Shown here piece after piece: positions 5,482-5,761 of a stretch of DNA of 5,761 nucleotides (position 1 is the first letter of the stretch; each line of letters begins with the position of its first letter). Under the pieces are notes generated by a model that was not told the DNA's origin, did no database searches, and was given only the letters and a program-made list of their open reading frames with translations. This DNA comes from Actinomycetes bacterium (GTDB lineage Bacteria; Actinomycetota; Acidimicrobiia; Acidimicrobiales; RAAP-2): NCBI GenBank assembly GCA_021807965.1, contig JAKBCI010000124.1, positions 1 to 5,761 on the forward strand, given 5' to 3'. The position numbers were made by a program, and so were the translations under genes.

Positions 5482-5761
5482 TCCTTCCAGGGGACGTCCT
5501 TGTCAACCCGCGGTTCACCCGGCAGGCCCAGCACCCGTTCACCGATGACGTTGCGCAACACTTCGCTGGTGCCACCTTCAATGGAGTTGGCGCGCATGCG
5601 CAAGAACGCCCGTCGCGGTTCGGCGCCGCTGAACGCCGACTCGGTCGGGCGTACGAGAGGATAGTTCGACGCGTAGAGCATGCCGTCGGCGCCGAGCAGG
5701 TCGACGCAGAGTTCGCTCGTGCGCTGATTCTCCTCGGCGAAGACTAGTTTGGCCGCCGAAC
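5466..5761 (-). CDS. Acyl-CoA dehydrogenase, C-terminal part (5' end off the window)
   Basis: This flavoenzyme family catalyses alpha-beta dehydrogenation of acyl-CoA thioesters in fatty acid, sterol or amino acid breakdown. Only the last 97 residues are visible. They begin SAAKLVFAEENQRTSELCVDLLGADGMLY, the C-terminal helical domain, and continue through RMRANSIEGGTSEVLRNVI to GERVLGLPGEPRVDKDVPWKDVARS. The EGGTSEVLRNVIGERVLGLP stretch is the diagnostic end of the family, and the VDKDVPW tail recalls actinobacterial FadE proteins. Substrate and specific FadE type cannot be assigned. The gene converges on the hydrolase gene; its TAG (5466-5468) overlaps that gene's TAA (5467-5469). Confidence 0.92.
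   Translation of the reverse strand, partial: SAAKLVFAEENQRTSELCVDLLGADGMLYASNYPLVRPTESAFSGAEPRRAFLRMRANSIEGGTSEVLRNVIGERVLGLPGEPRVDKDVPWKDVARS

Overview
The window looks like ordinary chromosome from a high-GC Actinomycetota. Two genes support this: a MurT-type Mur ligase (lipid II amidation, seen in Gram-positive bacteria) and a close relative of the mycobacterial mycothiol-dependent nitroreductase Rv2466c. The tight gene packing, an apparently leaderless transcript and an actinobacterial-style acyl-CoA dehydrogenase C-terminus fit as well. Acidimicrobiia or another non-model actinobacterial lineage is plausible, but the sequence alone does not settle it. I see no mobile element, CRISPR array, phage gene or tRNA/rRNA.

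Layout. Positions 1-1025 (minus) hold murT, cut by the left edge; its usual partner gatD would lie beyond that edge. Positions 1026-1206 form a 181-bp divergent intergenic region with back-to-back promoters: a leaderless lysR promoter on plus, and a candidate murT promoter on minus. A perfect 15-bp terminator-like hairpin lies in the predicted murT leader, and an imperfect nested dyad covers the lysR -10.

Positions 1207-5469 (plus) hold five genes with gaps of at most 10 nt or with overlaps, so they are probably one operon: a LysR-family regulator, an AlkA-type HhH-GPD DNA glycosylase, an M20 metallopeptidase (GTG start), a DsbA-fold mycothiol-dependent oxidoreductase with a CPWA active site, and a dienelactone hydrolase-family enzyme. 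Positions 5466-5761 (minus) hold the C-terminus of an acyl-CoA dehydrogenase, cut by the right edge. It converges on the hydrolase gene; the stop codons overlap by 4 nt inside the loop of a perfect 10-bp hairpin that probably terminates both transcripts.

How the genes may work together. The five-gene set has no textbook pathway. DNA alkylation repair (AlkA), thiol redox chemistry (DsbA-like) and hydrolysis of small molecules (DLH, M20) under a LysR regulator suggest a response to reactive or electrophilic compounds, but that is inference from adjacency. The most unusual points are the regulatory architecture between murT and lysR, the shared stop-codon hairpin at 5454-5481, and the odd composition of the operon. 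I found no clear evidence for a wholly new system.
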